A stretch of 64,000 nt of DNA from Catonia carolina. Its lineage: Eukaryota; Arthropoda; Insecta; Hemiptera; Achilidae. The translations under genes were made by a program, and so were the position numbers. The DNA lies in the NCBI GenBank assembly GCA_035578175.1, contig JAQMRL010000001.1:439046124-439110123 (forward strand), in the 5' to 3' direction. Shown one piece after another: positions 21,431 through 32,461 of the stretch. Under the pieces are notes generated by a model, which was given only the letters and a program-made list of their open reading frames with translations, did no database searches and was not told where the DNA came from. Each line of letters opens with the position of its first letter. Positions within the stretch are counted from its first letter, which is position 1.

Positions 21431-22227
21431 TACTTTCTCTTGCCTATATGAATATATAGGAAGGAAAGTATTGTTTTCATGTCAATTTTAACAAATCGAG
21501 TTTTCACCGGATCTACACGTTTTCAGAACCCTGAATCCAAAAACATGTTTTTAGCGATTGGTCTGTGTGTGAACAGAATATCTCAAGAACGTAATCTTGT
21601 ACAAACTTGAAACTTAAGTCAAAACACCACTACCGAACCCGACACGAAAATTTTCATTAAAATCGGTCAACCAGAAGTAGTAGTTTATTCGTGTAATTTT
21701 TCACTTTTTTGCGATCTCAAAAACTGGTCCTGCGATTTTTTTTTAAAAATCGCTTGGCTTACTAATTTATTTATGCTCTACAAGATAGGGTAGGCGCCAT
21801 GTTTGCTGAAATTCTTGGTGAAGCTATTAACGCGTAAAAAAATTATTTTATCTAAGATTACGGCTTTAATTTGCATTTTAGCGCAAACGTTTAGTTTAGT
21901 GGTAGTTAGCGATTTTCTGTTTTTTCCCTCACGAAAACGTGTGAAAAATCGATTTTTTGTAATATTTCGATCTTAGTATGCATTTTACGACAAAAGTGTA
22001 TATATAATCCAATTCACAGGAAATTAAGAGATCTACAACTTTTTTTAGAGAATTTTTCTCTACAGAGCCTAGTTTAGCGTGAAAGAGTGATTTACCGTAT
22101 TTTAAAGCCAAACTGCGTCTTTCACTCACGATTAAAATAAGGTTATGTTTTTTTGAGGTAAATGTTAGGTTATATCGGTCATTATTTGCATTGGCAAGGG
22201 AAGGTTGTGCGAGTGTTTCACACCATA
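21431..22227 (-). mobile_element. HINE-B, inverted, near full length
   Basis: Left edge TACTTTCTCTTGCC then the CCTATATGAATATATAGG hairpin. Right edge GGCAAGGGAAGGTTGTGCGA then GTGTTTCACACCATA. The microsatellite is nearly absent here (tctgtgtgtgaacag), showing that array length varies between copies. Confidence 0.82.
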
Positions 22228-22247
22228 TTTTTTCTTAAACATTTTCA

Positions 22248-22650
22248 ATGCCCAAAACGGGCAGGTGGAGTGTTAGTTTAATTGCACTCTATTCTGTTTG
22301 GTCAAGGGCTAAAAAAAAATAGTTCTGTTTCTTATCACATAGTCAGCCACTTATATGTCTGAACTATTTAAGAACAGAAAAGGTAGAGGTGTATTGTGAC
22401 ACTAGTCAGAGTTATCTCCTATGAGAGTAATGAATTTCACTATGCAGCCAGACCCTGTGGTGAATGAAGTGAAGGTGTCATTTGCAGGGTGGAAAGTGAG
22501 TGCTTTTCGGAGGGCCTGGCATCCTGATAAGCATACTATTTCAACTCAGTGAGGAAGGCAATGGTAAACCACCTTACTCCTCGTTTTTACTTAGTAAAAC
22601 CTCTAGAGGTTCAAACCAGCCTTTCGGCTGTTGACCTAAACAACAACAAT
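22248..22650 (+). mobile_element. SINE-A (subfamily 2), 8-bp target duplication
   Basis: CATTTTCA flanks both sides (22240-22247 and 22651-22658). It starts ATGCCCAAAACGGGCAGGTG and ends CAACAACAAT. It is inserted just beyond the end of the HINE-B copy at 21431-22227. Confidence 0.9.
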
Positions 22651-23050
22651 CATTTTCACTCCTGTTTAAAAGACTATTATATTAAGACAAAAAAAAAACA
22701 ACGATGAAATAAATTTTGAATCATCCTGTAGACACTAACACCAGCACACATTGCTAACACGTATCGGTATAATGATGGCAGTAGAAAAGTTACAGGAAAA
22801 GTTTTTGTGTAACACGTACCAGTGCAACAGGCTGTACAAGCGCAAACACAGCAGCAGGTCCTACCAGTTTTCTAATTACAGTTGTCCGAGCGACCACCGA
22901 CAAAAAAATTAGGCCTACCTACAACAATAATACAAAGCCTTCTAAATAGTGAGACAGAAAGCCGGATTGTTTCGCTCATTGCAGTTCACAACAATTTTCA
23001 GGCTTAGTAACCTCCCTCCCTACTACACGCAACCTCTTACGTTAATTTCT
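22651..23050. other. Unassigned stretch
   Basis: No repeat family or frame recognised. Confidence 0.4.
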
Positions 23051-23368
23051 TTTTTTTTACTCTTAATACGTGTACGTTGCAATCTGTTCAATTGAGAACA
23101 ATAAGCAACCCCATCACCCAATGAGATGAGGATGATGTGTATGACGTGTAAATGAGACTGTGTAGTCTTCTACAGACACACTCACTGAGTATGGTCAATT
23201 GAAACCCAACCATCAAAGTATACCGGCAGCCACTGTCTAGTATTCAAATCCGTATAAAAGTAACTACCTTTACTTGGATTTGAACCAGGAACCTTAGTCT
23301 CCGAAAATCAGCTGTTAAACACCTGATTTTGGCGACGACTTTACCTCTAGACCAACCCGGTGGGTTCT
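23051..23368 (-). mobile_element. SINE-C, full length, inverted
   Basis: From the T-rich tail, through GTACGTTGCAATCTGTTC and GGATTTGAACCAGGAACC (B-box complement), to TTACCTCTAGACCAACCCGG (A-box complement). Confidence 0.85.
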
Positions 23369-23468
23369 TATGTTAATAACGTAATATTAGGCATATATTT
23401 GATGACAATTCAATTAGCAATTTTAAAATATAAATCTATATTTAGAAGAAAAAATAATACAAAACAAA

Positions 23469-24417
23469 TCTGGTGTGAAACACTCACACGACTTTCTCTT
23501 GCCAATGCAAATAATTAACAATGTAACCTAACGTTTTAGTAAAAAATAAACATTAGAAATAAACGAAAAACTAACCTCAAAAAACATAACCTTATTTTAA
23601 TCATGAGTGGAAAAACGCAAAATTAAAAACCAACCTCAGATTGGTTAAAAAATACGGAAAATCACTTTCACGCTAAACTAAGCTCTGTAGAGAAAAATCC
23701 CTGAAATAAAAGTTGTAGATATTTTAATTCCCTATAAATTTGATTAATACACTTTTGTCGTAAAATGCATACTAAGGCTAAAATCTTAAAAACCCGATTT
23801 TTTTCACGTTTTCGTGAGGAAAAAAAATCGCTAATTATCGCTAAACTAAGCTTTATACAAAAAAATGTTTGAAATAAAAAAGTGTAGCATTTTAAATTTT
23901 CTACTACTTTTATTACATACATTTTTGCGCTAAAATGCATATTAAAGCAGCAGTCTTAAAATAACAATTTTTTTACGTGAAAACAGCCTCACCAAGTATT
24001 TTAGCAAACATGACGCCTACCCTATCTTGTAAAGCATAAAAAATTTAGTAAACTTGGCGATTTTTAAAAAAAAACAACAACGTAACACCGGTTTTTGAGA
24101 AATTCGCTAAGTGAAAAATTACACGAATAAACTACTACTTCCGGTTGACCGATTTTGATGAAAATGTTTGTGTCGGGTCCGGTAGTGGTAAGTAACTTAA
24201 GTTTCAAGTTCGTACGATGTTCCGTTCTTGAGATATTCTGTTCACACACACACACGCACACCTACGCGCACACACACACAGACCAATCGCTAAAAACATA
24301 AGTTTTTTGGGTTCAGGGGTCCTGAAAACGTATAGATCCGATGAAAACTCGATTTCGAAAAATCGACATGAAAACAATACTTTCCTTCCTATATATTCAT
24401 ATAGGCAACAGAAAGTA
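23469..24417 (+). mobile_element. HINE-B, full length
   Basis: TCTGGTGTGAAACACTCACA at the 5' end with inset ACTTTCTCTTGCC. The 3' hairpin is followed by ATAGGCAACAGAAAGTA, with one change in the terminal repeat. The central microsatellite at about 24243-24280 is a mixed CA/CGCA run. Confidence 0.85.
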
Positions 24418-24842
24418 AAAATATATAAAATTGAAATTGTTTTCTCTAATACGGTGCGACTACAAACGAAATATCCCCAAAATGTGACAAATTCTGCTGA
24501 GGGAAATGAATAACAGAAAATACATAAAAAACCAATATATATTACGGCAAACGAAGAAATCGACGCGTAAACCGATTCCTAAATGGTAATAAACGTTGAA
24601 CAACAGTACACTAAACGAGAACGAACGACCTTGTGCGTATGTGTGTATGTGTGTATGACTAATTCTTTGATCAAAGAACGGAGAAGAATACAAATACAAA
24701 TACAGTAAGTAGTAAATACGAATAGAAAAACAACCGCCCGCGTCATCCCTACCTTCAGCTAATTACCGAGCTCATAATAACAAACCTTAACTTTAGTATT
24801 ATTTATTTATTTACTCAGTGCAATTCTATCTAGTTACACACA

Positions 24843-24873
<31 letters not shown>

Positions 24874-25217
24874 TGTATTACCTACCCATAGAATTCTATT
24901 ACAGACAACGCACACTGCTTATATTATTACTGTTATAACCAGTAATGATAAATCGACAGATCCGGCATAAAGAGAGAGACAAAACGAATAAACAACAACA
25001 ACAACAACAATATTTATGAAATAAACAAACAAATAAACAAGTAGTACGTTAAGGAGAAATACGTGAACCGGTTCATCCCACTTCAAAAAACACTCGTTAT
25101 TAGTAGAGAAACATACGCGCTAAAAGCTAACTGACCGATCCGAAGAACCATCGCCTCGTTACTTTACGCACGTATACATAAATACACACATATAAACGCG
25201 ATGCGTATTGTAAACAA
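24418..25217. other. Unassigned stretch with CA and CAA microsatellites
   Basis: (CA)n at 24836-24873 and (CAA)n near 24993-25010. The rest looks like single-copy DNA with no credible frame. Confidence 0.45.
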
Positions 25218-25219
25218 TA

Positions 25220-26157
25220 CGAGGTCTGTTAAAAAAATAACCGAACTTTTTGAATTACGCGCAAACAGGGATACTCAGCGACGTGTGGTTGGCAGCACAC
25301 TACTCTACGTCTTTCTTTATTAAACATATGTTTTTGGATTGTTGATATCTCATTTACTTTTCGTGGAGTTTTGTTTTTAGTACGACGTGTTTAAGTGCTA
25401 GTGACGATTTTTGTAATGTGAAATTTTTGTCACTCCGTTGTGAACACTGCACTTTTGTCTCAATGCCATAGCCGTAAACCCAGTTTTCGTCTCCTGTTAT
25501 GATCCTTTACCTGAATGTTGTATCATCATTGGCTTGTTCAAGAAGTCCGACAAACGTCCACATGATGTTCTTTTTGCTGTTCGGTCATCAAACGGGGAAC
25601 AAACTTTGCTGCAACTCGATGCAAATTCAATTTTTCAGTCAAAATTTCATGGTACGATCCAATTGAGATGCCAACCTCTTCTAAAAGTTCTCTGACGGTC
25701 AATCGGCGATTTACACGCACCAGATTATGGATTTTCCTAAAGAGAGTGCCATCAGTTGAAGTCAAAGGCGTTCCAGGTCGAGCGTCATCTTCAATTGACT
25801 GCCGACCACTTTCAAATTGAGAAAACTATTTACAACAATGCGTACAACTCAGAGAATCATCTCCTTAAGCTTGTTTCAAAAGTTGAAATGTTTTTGTGAA
25901 AGTTTTCCCCTGCTTCACGCGAAATTTCACGTTGCACCTTTGCTCCCGAATTTCGCACAATACAAAAATCGTCACCAGCACTTGAACACGTCGTACTAAA
26001 AACACAACACCACGAAAATTAAATGAGATATCAACAATCCAAGAAAATGTGTTCACAAAAGGAATGACGTAGAACAGTGTGCCACCAACCGCACGTCGCT
26101 AAATATCCTCATTAGCGCGTCATTCATAAAGTTCGTTTATTTTTTGAACAGACCTCG
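25220..26157 (-). mobile_element. Mariner element, 938 bp, internally deleted
   Basis: TA at 25218-25219 and 26158-26159 flanks inverted termini: CGAGGTCTGTT...AACCGAACTTT on the left against AGTTCGTTTATT...AACAGACCTCG on the right. This is shorter than the ~1.3 kb of intact mariners because the 3' half of the transposase is missing. Confidence 0.9.
25430..26056 (-). pseudogene. Mariner transposase, N-terminal and first catalytic region
   Basis: Reading leftwards: EQRCNVKFRVKQGKTFTKTF (first helix-turn-helix), then after an in-frame stop ESGRQSIEDDARPGTP, RRLTVRELLEEVGISIGSYH (second HTH), AAKFVPRLMTEQQKEH and, after a frameshift near 25538, ITGDENWVYGYGIETK, which carries the first catalytic aspartate. 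The HDNA and PDLAP...D regions with the second and third catalytic residues are absent. Dead copy. Confidence 0.9.
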
Positions 26158-26396
26158 TATTTAACTATGTATTCTACTTATATAAAAAAATAATAAAAAA
26201 AATAAATAGTAAAACTAAAATTCTCTTTGCATTAAAACGAGCAATATGAAATTATGAAAAAGTATTCGTTCTTCGTAACATGACAGTTTTTCTGTGTGAA
26301 CTTGATAAAAACTGAATTTTTTCTTAAAAAAAAAATTTTTTATTGACGTAATTTAATATTTTCTGGTAGATCTAGGCCTAAACAATTGAAAAACAT

Positions 26397-26788
26397 GTTG
26401 TTGTTGTTTAGGTCAACAGTTGAAAGGCTGGTTTGAACCTGTAGAGGTTTTACTAAGTAAAACGAGGAGTGAGGTGGTTTACCATTGCCTTCCACACTCA
26501 GTGGAACAGTACGCTAATCAGCATGCCGGGCCCTCTGAAAAGCACATATTTTCCACTCTGCAAATGACACCTTCACTTCATTCACCACAGGGTCTGGCTG
26601 TACAATGAAATTCATTACTTTCAGACAAGATAACTGCGATTAGTGTCACAGTACACCTCTACCTCTTCTGTTCTTAAATGATTCAGTCATTTAATTGACT
26701 GACCATGTGATAAGAAACAGAACTATTTATTTTAGCCCTGCAACGAACAGATTGAGTGTAAATAATTTGACACTCCACCTGTCTGTTA
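26397..26788 (-). mobile_element. SINE-A, inverted, slightly 5'-truncated
   Basis: From GTTGTTGTTTAGGTCAACAG to CCTGTCTGTTACC. It shares the TGTCACAGTACACCTC variant with the copies at 22248, 45062 and 61842, suggesting a common subfamily. Confidence 0.85.
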
Positions 26789-27170
26789 CCTTTAGTGTGT
26801 AAAGTTTAATTTGCCTATCTTTTACTAATCCTAAGAAAAATGTACCTAAAAATAGCAAATTTAACATTTGCGGGAAACAAAGTACAGTCTCCCCTTAAAG
26901 AACAAACAAGAGAAAATAAAATTTATTCAGATTCAGATTTGGATAGAAAACAAAGATCTGAAAATGCGAATCGATGCTGAGCAAAGAGAAGAACAGCTCA
27001 GAAAAAGAACTCCAAAGGGATTGAATTTAATCGGTTTCATGTGGCCGTAAAAATAAAAAAATAAAAAATGCCTACTGCTAAACCTATGATATTAATAGAA
27101 TATAACGTATGATTTATAACATTATAGAGTACCAAGTATACAGCAAAAGTACTCAAGTACCTACAGAACT
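26789..27170. other. Unassigned stretch
   Basis: An A-rich frame at 26868-27050, rich in Lys, Gln and Glu, has no recognisable motif. Nothing else was found. Confidence 0.4.
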
Positions 27171-27179
27171 ACGAGGTGT

Positions 27180-27838
27180 GGCTATTAAATAACGAGACGC
27201 GGTAAAGAATTATATTTTTATTTTATACATAATCACTTATTGTCACCTTCAATATACACTCCTTCTCTATCCCTATCCCTCTTCTATCCCTCCATGCGAA
27301 TTTTCCATTGTTGGAAACAGTGCTGGAAGTCATCTTCTGTTAGCTCATTCAGGACACGTGCCACTTTCTTTTTTACTGCTTCCACAGACTCAAATCTTGT
27401 CCCTTTTAATGCAGATTTCACCTTAGGGAACAGGTAGAAGTCACATGGTGCAAGATCTGGTGATAAGGTGGATGTTCTAACACTAAGATGCTGTACTTTG
27501 CTAGGAACCTCTTGACAGATAACGCGGAACGAGCTGGCGCCTTGTCTTCGTGGAGAACTTATTATTTTTTTCCACATTTCGGGGCGTTTTTTCCTTACTC
27601 TCTGACGTAGTTTAGAAAGTACCTCAAGGTAGCAATATTGATTAATTGTTTGACCTTCAGGAACCCAGTGAAGGCACACAATCCCATGGATATCAAAAAA
27701 CAATCATCATTGCTTTAAATTTTGACTTGCTCATTCGAGCTTTTTTTGGCTCTCGGTGACGTTCGGCTCTTCCAGTGCATGGATTGGCGCTTCGTTTCCG
27801 GATCATAAGTAAAACACCACGTTTCATCACATGTTATT
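27180..27838 (-). pseudogene. Mariner transposase, C-terminal half
   Basis: Starts inside the catalytic domain with CDETWCFTYDPETKRQSMHW, continues FFDIHGIVCLHWVPEGQT, and ends SPDLAPCDFYLFPKVKSALK then LTEDDFQHCFQQWKIRM. The second-aspartate block is legible only after a shift of frame (LHEDKAPARSALSVKRFLAK), and a compensating shift restores the third-aspartate block. The N-terminal DNA-binding half is missing. Confidence 0.88.
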
Positions 27839-27840
27839 AT

Positions 27841-28041
27841 CTTCTACCTGTTCCCTAAGGTGAAATCTGCATTAAAAGGGACAATATTTGAGTATGTTGA
27901 AGCTGTAAAAAAGAAAGCGGCACGTGTCCTGAAGGAGTTGACAGAAGATGACTTCCAGCACTGTTTCCAACAATGGAAAATTCGCATGGAGCGTTGTAGC
28001 GATAGAGAAGGAGTGTGTATTGTAGGTGACAATAAGTGATT
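27841..28041 (+). pseudogene. Inverted duplicate of mariner transposase C-terminus
   Basis: The plus strand reads YLFPKVKSALKGTIFEYVEA and LTEDDFQHCFQQWKIRMERC, then a natural-looking stop after GDNK. It is the mirror of 27204-27440, with a number of differences between arms, so the duplication is not brand new. Confidence 0.88.
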
Positions 28042-28107
28042 ATGTATTAAATAAATATATAATTTTTTACAACGTCAGTCTCGTTATTTAATAGCCACAC
28101 CTCGTAC

Positions 28108-28590
28108 GTACAATACGATGCACCGATTTCAGCAAATATGCGGAACTATCCACCGCACTTTAAAAAATAGCACCAGCAAAAACACGAGGTTGAGATTTTA
28201 TAAAACATTAGCAGTGCCGACTCTACTCTATGGCAGTTCCACTTGGGTGCTATCAAAGCGAGAGTAGAGTAGATTGCAACCATCTGAAATGAAATTTCTT
28301 CAACATATATATTATGGGAGTAGTAGAGAAAGAAGATAGTTTCAGGAATACCGAGATAAGGAAATAACTCAACATCTTCTCTATAAACAACAAGGTATCC
28401 CAGAACAGAATGGAGTGGTTAGAGCATGTGAATAGAATGTGGGAGGATAGGATACCTAAGCAGACACTGGGCCATAAGCCGGAGGGCAGGAGAGAACGAG
28501 GACGCCCGAGAAAGAGATGGCCAGATTTGAGAGGTTCGGAACAGGCAGAGATGCCTAATCCTTAAAAGGCAGAAGAAGAAGAAGACCTCG
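28108..28590 (+). pseudogene. LINE C-terminal fragment, related to 30136-30984
   Basis: Encodes, with stops and shifts, HRFQQICGTIHRTLKN, TRLRFYKTLAVPTLLYGS and STWVLSKRE, then a PRKRW-like end and an (AGA)n tail near 28566-28585. Matching words occur in 30545-30984. It abuts the right TA of the fold-back mariner, but no LINE sequence was seen left of that mariner. Confidence 0.82.
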
Positions 28591-28666
28591 TATGTCTATA
28601 ACATCACTGATAACCATGTGAAATTACGTTGCGTGAAAATGGTATCAGTAAAAATCCTGACTTTAT

Positions 28667-29531
28667 AAATTGAAGGGGTCGGGAGAAGACAGTGCTAACT
28701 AACCCACATCAACAAAATTTTACGCAACGTCATTTTATTTAAAAGTTGACTGAAATCTACAAAATCATGTTTTTGAATTTTCGTTAAACATTTGTTATTT
28801 TCTGTTAATCAAGGTTCTTAAGATGGTAAATGTAGCATCCCGTTTAACCCTTTATAGGTGTTTGGTAAGTAGGCCTATACTTACCACTGGCAATGAAGTC
28901 GATTTTATTTAAGAAAAAGCTATGCAGTTGAACCTTACTGGCATTTTATAGTGTTATAGATGTTCTCTGGCAAGTAGGCTATCCACATTTTTAGAAATTA
29001 GCGTGCAGCGACCATTTGCTTCGTGAGTTGCACGAATGTGGCAAGGATTCATACCAACGAACACCACCGTCTTGTTTTGTTGTTACTTTTGTACAGTGCT
29101 TACAAAATTCGAGTTTTTTACGGGAAAGCAAGTATTCATGCTAATTATAAAGTTAAAATAAGTTATTCTGCACATTTTTTTTTTGTTATATAGTATAAAA
29201 GTTGTTTTAAGAAGTATTCGTAGGTACCACTAACCATTATGTGATTCCCATTTTCATAAACGCTCCTTGGTAAGTATACTTACCAGGGCTTAACGTCAAA
29301 ACAAAGAAATATCTTACTGTTCTGGCACTAGAAATACATTATTGAAGTCTCTGTACAGCAAAATTTAACATTTTACTACATAGGCCTATACAGTATATAT
29401 TTTTCACCGTTAGGTTACTGCCCTATAAAGGGTTAAAACGTTCCAAACATTTTATTTTTACAGAATATTTAAGAAAAATCATGCTGGAAATTTTGTGGGT
29501 TAGCACTTTCTTCCGCCGATGCCTTCAATTA
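28667..29531. mobile_element. MITE-F copy 1, split by a TTAA element
   Basis: Left end AATTGAAGGGGTCGGGAGAA then gacagtgctaac. Right end AAATTTTGTGGGTTAGCACT then ttcttccgccgatgccttcaatta. Removing the insert at 28858-29432 plus one TTAA leaves about 285 bp, the same as copy 2 at 53898-54932. Confidence 0.82.
28858..29432. mobile_element. TTAA-targeting MITE, piggyBac-like termini
   Basis: TTAA at 28854-28857 and 29433-29436 flanks CCCTTTATAGG...CCCTATAAAGGG. The uninterrupted relative in MITE-F copy 2 (reverse strand near 53990) reads cccgttaaaaacg, a single TTAA. That proves the insertion and its duplication. TTAA plus a 5' CCC terminus fits piggyBac; Kolobok also uses TTAA. It has no ORF. 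It contains inverted TTACC/GGTAAG pairs. Confidence 0.9.
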
Positions 29532-30130
29532 TTGTTCTGCAACGTGTACACAGCACTGAGTAACTAATTAAAAAGGTCAACTACCTTCCGCTAGCCACAC
29601 AATACGTAGAAATAGAAATCCATTTTCTTAACACACTATAACAACAATACGACAACACGTACTGTAATTGTTTTTTTTTTTTTTGTTAAAGTGGTGTACG
29701 TACGAGAGAAAAAAAGCTAACTCAAATATTTGCTTAAATTATGGAAGCAAACAAACAAGTAAACAAATTAACTGTAGATAGGCTAGACACGTGGTGTTGA
29801 TTGGACAAACACAGCGTGCGCCGTGTCTACGTCACAAACACACGTTCACAAAAAAAAAACAAGAAAAGAAATCAAACGATCCAAGCGGCTAAATAATTCC
29901 TCCTTCGTTATTATTTTGTGACCCACCGGGTTGGTATAGAGCAGTGGTCTGCGGACCACTCACCCTGAGAGTCAACTACCACTCACCACCCATTACATTA
30001 TTGCATATACCTTATCAGTTGTAACCAAATTAAAAGGTGATTAAATAAAACAAATTTTCAGAAACTAACTATCATTATTAATTAAGAAACTATTATTACA
30101 AACATATAATTGTTATTTTCAGAAAGCAGG
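29532..30130. other. Unassigned stretch with a SINE-C head remnant
   Basis: At 29923-29950, ACCCACCGGGTTGGTATAGA matches only the first ~20 nt of SINE-C. It is followed by a hairpin, GTGGTCTGCGGACCAC. Nothing else was recognised. Confidence 0.45.
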
Positions 30131-30135
30131 GTACA

Positions 30136-30984
30136 TTGTACATCACAAAGAGTAAAAATATTACAAGACAAGGATGTGGACTATCTCCCACGCTATTTAA
30201 TATTTTTATAAATGACGTGATCAAGAGTTGGAAACCATTAGTACATTCAGGTATCTACATGAATGAAAGTTTGAAGTTAAACTGCCTTTTATTTGCTGAC
30301 GACCTGATAATATTACAGGAGAAGGAGGATGACCTGCAGAGAGCAGTGTATGAGATGAGTAGAATATGCCAGGAATATAATTTGACAATTTCAACCAAAA
30401 AGACAAGGGTAATGGCATTCAGGGGGAAGGATCCTGTCAGAAGTAAAATTGTCATATATAATAAGATTATAGAACAGATATCCCATTTTAACTATCTAGG
30501 TTGCGATGTAACTTATCAACAGGGTAAGGAGGTGTATGATAGGATCCACCGATTTCAACACATATGTGGTACTATCCACAGGAACTTGAAAAACATCACA
30601 AGTAAAGACACTAGAATGAGATTTTATAAAACGATAGCTGCTCCAACAGTACTTTACGGAAGTGAAACGTGGGTTCTGTCAAGACGGGAAGAGAGCCGAT
30701 TACAAGCAGCAGAAATGAGATTTCTCCGGCAAACTTATGGCTGTAGTAGAGAGGACCGTTACAGAAACACGGAGATACGACAACATCTTAATATCTTCTC
30801 CATAAATGATAAAGTAATCGAGGGCAGGAAGAAGTGGATAGATCACTTAGGTAGAATGAAGGATGAAAGAGTACCCAAGCAGGCACTATGGTACAAGCCA
30901 AGGGGTAAAAGGGATCGAGGACGTCCAAGGAAGAGATGGGCAGATGGTGGAGGTTCGGAACAGGCAGCAACGCCTAACCCGTGA
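30136..30984 (+). pseudogene. LINE reverse transcriptase, 5'-truncated but open frame
   Basis: 282 residues, uninterrupted. Near residue 13 is QGCGLSPTLFNIFINDV, and near residue 52 LLFADDLII with the two catalytic aspartates of the RT palm. NYLGCDVTY then marks the thumb, with a connector AAPTVLYGSETWVLSRRE and a basic end RGRPRKRW. The full ORF2 of such elements is about 900-1100 residues, so the endonuclease and most of the RT fingers are missing, and the first Met is not the original start. A GAAGAA-rich tail follows at about 30985-31008. Open yet truncated suggests recent insertion. Clade unresolved. Confidence 0.88.
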
Positions 30985-31043
30985 AAGGAAGAAGAATAAG
31001 AAGAAGGATAAACGCTTGCTCACAACAGTCCGATTCTCCAGAG

Positions 31044-31661
31044 CAGCGGTTCCCAAACTTCTATCTTTTACGCCTCCTTTTGCCAAAAAGAAAACTTCTC
31101 ACGCCCCCTTACACAATTTCATTGGGCAATGAAAAATCACGTATTACATTAAATTACTATACATTTATTTTTTGATTTTTTTTGTAGCATTAGAAGTTGC
31201 AATTTAATTCTAACAAGAGACAAAAAAAAATCAGTGGATGGATGACCTTGCTTTTTTTTTAATACGTTGATTTTTAGAAAGTCCACAACGTAAATCATTG
31301 ATAAAACCAACATTGCACCGATGCTTTGTTTTTATTGTAACAAGTGCTGAAAACACTTTTTAGCACAGATAGGTGCTTCATAAAGATAATTACAATTACT
31401 GCCGCTTGCTGTTATATACTGGGGTAAACTTGGTAATACTTAACCCAAAATGATGTTTTGTCAATTTTATCAAAATCGTTTTTCGCAGCAGAAACATTTT
31501 TTATTTCTAAAACTTGTTTTTTAAGTAATTCGGGCAGGAAGTCTATGTTGACACTGAAAGGATCCGTTATGGAGGGTAAAGCTATCTCGAAGTCCCGCGC
31601 CCCCCTTGACGTGTCTTCACGCCTCCCTTGGGGGGCGCGCCCCCCACTTTGAGAACCGTTG
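31044..31661. mobile_element. hAT-like MITE
   Basis: Termini CAGCGGTTCCCAAACTT and CACTTTGAGAACCGTTG are the classic hAT style. The 8-bp flanks CTCCAGAG and CTCTAGTG match at 6 of 8 positions, the length hAT makes. Subterminal regions are rich in CGCCCCC/CGCCTCC. No transposase. Confidence 0.75.
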
Positions 31662-31675
31662 CTCTAGTGGTAGGC

Positions 31676-31700
31676 CCTAACCTAACCTAACCTAACCTAA
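31676..31700 (-). repeat. Interstitial telomere-type repeat (TTAGG)5
   Basis: Five perfect CCTAA units (TTAGG on the minus strand), the canonical insect telomere unit. They lie where HINE-B normally reads TATGTAACTTAAG. They may be expansion of a CCTAAC word or a telomerase-added patch at a repaired break. Confidence 0.75.
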
Positions 31701-31735
31701 CTTAAGTTTCAAGTTTTAACTTCGTACGTTATCTG

Positions 31736-32141
31736 CCCATCTGCCCATAACAGACAGATGAAGAGTCAAATTATTTACACTCAATCTATTCGTTGCAGGG
31801 CTAAAATAAATAGTTCTGTTTCTTATCACATGGTCAACCAATGAAATGACTGAATCATTTAAGAACAGAAGAGGTAGAGGTGTAAAAGACACAAATCAGA
31901 GTTATCTCCTCTGAAAGTAATGAATTTCATTATACAGCCAGACCCTGTGATGAACGAAGTGAAGGTGTCATTTGCAGAGTGGAAAGTATATGCTTTTCAG
32001 AGGGCCCGGCATGCTGATAAGCATATTTTTCCATTCAGTGAGGAAGGCAATGGTAAACCAGCTCACTCCTCATTTTACTTAGTAAAGCCTCTACACGTTC
32101 AAACCAGCTTTTTGGCTGATGACTTAAACAACAACAACAAC
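31736..32141 (+). mobile_element. SINE-A inside HINE-B
   Basis: CGTTAT precedes the element (gtaCGTTAT) and follows its (AAC)n tail. The body runs from CTGCCCATAACAGACAG to GACTTAAACAACAACAAC, full length, with the usual core blocks. Confidence 0.85.
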
Positions 32142-32168
32142 GTTATTCCGTACTTAAGATATTTTGTT

Positions 32169-32262
<94 letters not shown>

Positions 32263-32461
32263 ATCGCTAAAAACATTTTTTTAAGCTAAGGGGGTCTGAA
32301 AAAGTGTATACCCGGTGAAAATCGACATGAAAACAATACTATTCTTCCTTATTTTATTACAATTTTCATATAGGATAAGATAAATTTAAAAAACCAGGTA
32401 AAAAAATATTGGTAAAGAACAATGACAGATAATAATATTGGTTGATTAGACGATTAGAAAA

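Larger units (their letters stand above)
27172..28104. mobile_element. Mariner fold-back (two 3' ends joined head to head)
   Basis: TA at 27170-27171 and 28105-28106 bounds the element. The termini CGAGGTGTGGCTATTAAATA and its complement extend inward as arms of about 265 bp each (27172-27440 and 27841-28104). Both encode the same transposase C-terminus, on opposite strands. The unique centre (27441-27840) belongs to the left, minus-strand copy. The right arm replaced the element's normal 5' end. Confidence 0.9.
31664..32390 (+). mobile_element. HINE-B 3' part, split by SINE-A
   Basis: Begins in the TAGTGGTA...ACTTAAGTTTCAAG block, is interrupted at 31736 by SINE-A, and resumes with CGTTATTCCGTACTTAAGAT, a long microsatellite (32169-32258: CA, then CGCA, then CA), GGGGGTCTGAAAAAG and GACATGAAAACAATACT. 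The terminal hairpin is degraded. Confidence 0.7.

Noticed and set aside
31920..32270. Frame ending in a His-Thr repeat
   Set aside because: SINE-A sequence running into a CA/CGCA microsatellite; similar frames recur in most SINE-A copies.
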